From contig JANSYS010000009.1 in NCBI GenBank assembly GCA_024742275.1, positions 62,001-126,000 of the forward strand: DNA of 64,000 bases, in the 5' to 3' direction. Under the pieces are notes generated by a model that saw nothing but the letters and a program-made list of their open reading frames with translations, was not told the origin of the DNA and searched no databases. Each line of letters starts with the position of its first letter. Within the stretch, counting starts at the first letter, position 1. This stretch comes from Alphaproteobacteria bacterium (GTDB lineage: Bacteria; Pseudomonadota; Alphaproteobacteria; Thalassobaculales; Thalassobaculaceae). The translations under genes and the position numbers were made by a program. This document shows, in pieces, positions 63,051 to 64,000 of the stretch.

Positions 63051-64000
63051 CTAGCCGAGGTCACCCAGCCGGTTGCCGACGATGTAGCCGAAAGTCATGC
63101 CCGGACCGAGCGTGATCCCGCCGCCCGGATAGTTGCCGCCCATGATCGAGGCGTTGTCGTTGCCGACGGCGTAGAGGCCGGGGATCGGCCGCCCGTCCGC
63201 GTTGAGGGCCTGGGCGTTGGCGTCGGTGCGGATGCCGGCGAAGGTGCCGAGATCGCCCACCACCACCTCGACCGCGTAGTAGGGCGGGGTGTCCAGCGGG
63301 TAAACGCACGGGTTCGGCTTGATCTCCGGGTCGCCCTGGAACCTGTTGTAGGCGGTGGACCCCTTGGCGAAGTCCGGATCCTCGCCGCCCGGTCCGAACG
63401 TGTTGAAGCGCGTTACCGTCGCCTCGAAGGTCGCCGGATCGACGCCGATCTCCCGCGCCAGTTCGACGAGGGTGCGACCGCGTTTCAGGTAGCCCGAATG
63501 CAGATAGGGCGCGATCGGCAGCGGGAACGGCTTGGCGAAGCCTAGACCGTATTTGCGGATCGCACGATGGTCGATGATCAACCAGCCGCGCGCTTCGCCC
63601 GGCTCCCCGTCGCAAGCCTTCACCAGCGCCTGGACGAAGTCGTGGTAGGAGTTGCCCTCGTTCACGAAGCGCTTGCCATTCGGCGCAACGGCGATGACGC
63701 CCGGCTTGGCCCGGTCGATGAAATGCGGGAAGACGCCGACCGATCCGTCCGGCCACGGCACCTTAGAGACCGGAACCCAGGCGGCGGCGTTCGGCAGGCT
63801 CTCGTCCAGCGACCCGCCGGCCGCTTCCGCCAGCCGCAGCCCGTCCCCGGTATTGCCAGGCGGGGCGGGCGAGTAGTGTTCGGCCCCGGTGGGCGCGTGG
63901 GGGAACAGGCGTTTGCGTCGGTCGAGATCCTGCGGAAACCCGCCCGAGGCGAGGACGACGCCGCGTCGGGCGGCGACCGAAATCCGCTGGCCTTCCCGGT
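63051..64000 (-). CDS. FAD-dependent oxidoreductase (fumarate reductase/ketosteroid dehydrogenase-like), C-terminal part
   Basis: This frame is open at the right edge; at least 316 residues are encoded and the N-terminal FAD-binding motif lies outside the window. The strand GVVLASGGFPQD and the C-terminal LYAVGNDNASIMGGNYPGGGITLGPGMTFGYIVGN (FAD-contacting) are typical of the FAD_binding_2 family that includes fumarate reductase-type flavoproteins and 3-ketosteroid delta-1-dehydrogenases. IGVDPATFEATVTRFN and ALNADGRPIPGLYAVG are also family features. Substrate cannot be assigned from the part seen. Confidence 0.85.
   Translation of the reverse strand, partial: REGQRISVAARRGVVLASGGFPQDLDRRKRLFPHAPTGAEHYSPAPPGNTGDGLRLAEAAGGSLDESLPNAAAWVPVSKVPWPDGSVGVFPHFIDRAKPGVIAVAPNGKRFVNEGNSYHDFVQALVKACDGEPGEARGWLIIDHRAIRKYGLGFAKPFPLPIAPYLHSGYLKRGRTLVELAREIGVDPATFEATVTRFNTFGPGGEDPDFAKGSTAYNRFQGDPEIKPNPCVYPLDTPPYYAVEVVVGDLGTFAGIRTDANAQALNADGRPIPGLYAVGNDNASIMGGNYPGGGITLGPGMTFGYIVGNRLGDLG

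Overview
This 64 kb window is GC-rich (roughly two thirds G+C by eye) and gene-dense, with short gaps and many 1-4 bp start/stop overlaps. The gene content fits a free-living alphaproteobacterium: a large NAD-type glutamate dehydrogenase, the conserved block ubiB-ubiE-mutM-enoyl-CoA hydratase-rpsT-dnaA-dnaN-recF-gyrB, a bacterioferritin with an Irr-like promoter motif, and clustered GANTC (CcrM-type) sites upstream of dnaA. A Rhodospirillales-like lineage is plausible, but that is inference. I see no rRNA or tRNA genes, CRISPR array, prophage or insertion sequence.

Layout. 0-13 kb is mixed housekeeping and accessory: the end of NAD-glutamate dehydrogenase, an MFS transporter, a zinc-ribbon membrane protein overlapping a small HNH protein, a DMT transporter, an SDR oxidoreductase, recQ, a feruloyl-CoA synthase, an alpha/beta-hydrolase lipoprotein, a small CHCC zinc-finger protein and a YHS-domain protein. 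Next come two tandem paralogous exported proteins of unknown family, meeting tail-to-tail with a pesticin-type lysozyme. 13-20 kb runs rightward: polA, an arginase-family enzyme with an altered metal ligand, an Hpt/pseudoreceiver protein, rsmB and rpe. 20-25.6 kb is a cell-surface polysaccharide module: heparinase II/III, a WecA/WbpL-type glycosyl-1-phosphate transferase, an epimerase/reductase and a WbpM/CapD-type dehydratase. 25.6-34.3 kb runs leftward: an SHMT-like PLP enzyme, a DUF2937 protein, the overlapping deoA-deoB-PhyH operon, purH, a second DMT transporter and a hydrolase.

34.4-46 kb holds bacterioferritin, a beta-trefoil lectin and the replication block (gyrB, recF, dnaN, dnaA, all leftward). 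A 977 bp non-coding region rich in GANTC sites follows, then rpsT, an enoyl-CoA hydratase, a small exported protein and mutM. 45.6-49 kb holds ubiE and ubiB, separated only by five tandem copies of a 14 bp unit that repeats the ubiB start codon, then a DUF4743/NUDIX hydrolase. 49-52 kb has a GIY-YIG gene framed by two direct copies of a ~120 bp palindrome-ended element, then gluQRS, an esterase and an HNH endonuclease. 52-64 kb has a PPOX protein, a receiver protein overlapping agmatine deiminase, a serine-glyoxylate-type aminotransferase, a ketopantoate reductase-like protein, a DUF1028 protein, bacterioferritin-associated ferredoxin behind a Fur-like box, PBP1A, a hybrid-free sensor histidine kinase, an unrecognised 397-residue protein and the C-terminal part of a flavoprotein dehydrogenase.

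The observations I rate highest are: (1) the five-copy start-codon repeat between ubiE and ubiB; (2) the lysozyme next to two exported proteins with an Ivy-inhibitor-like C-x4-C hairpin, a possible lysozyme-inhibitor module; (3) the GANTC cluster and hairpin around dnaA, a candidate origin or control region without consensus DnaA boxes; (4) the repeat-framed GIY-YIG gene; (5) two iron-control motifs on the separated bfr and bfd genes.
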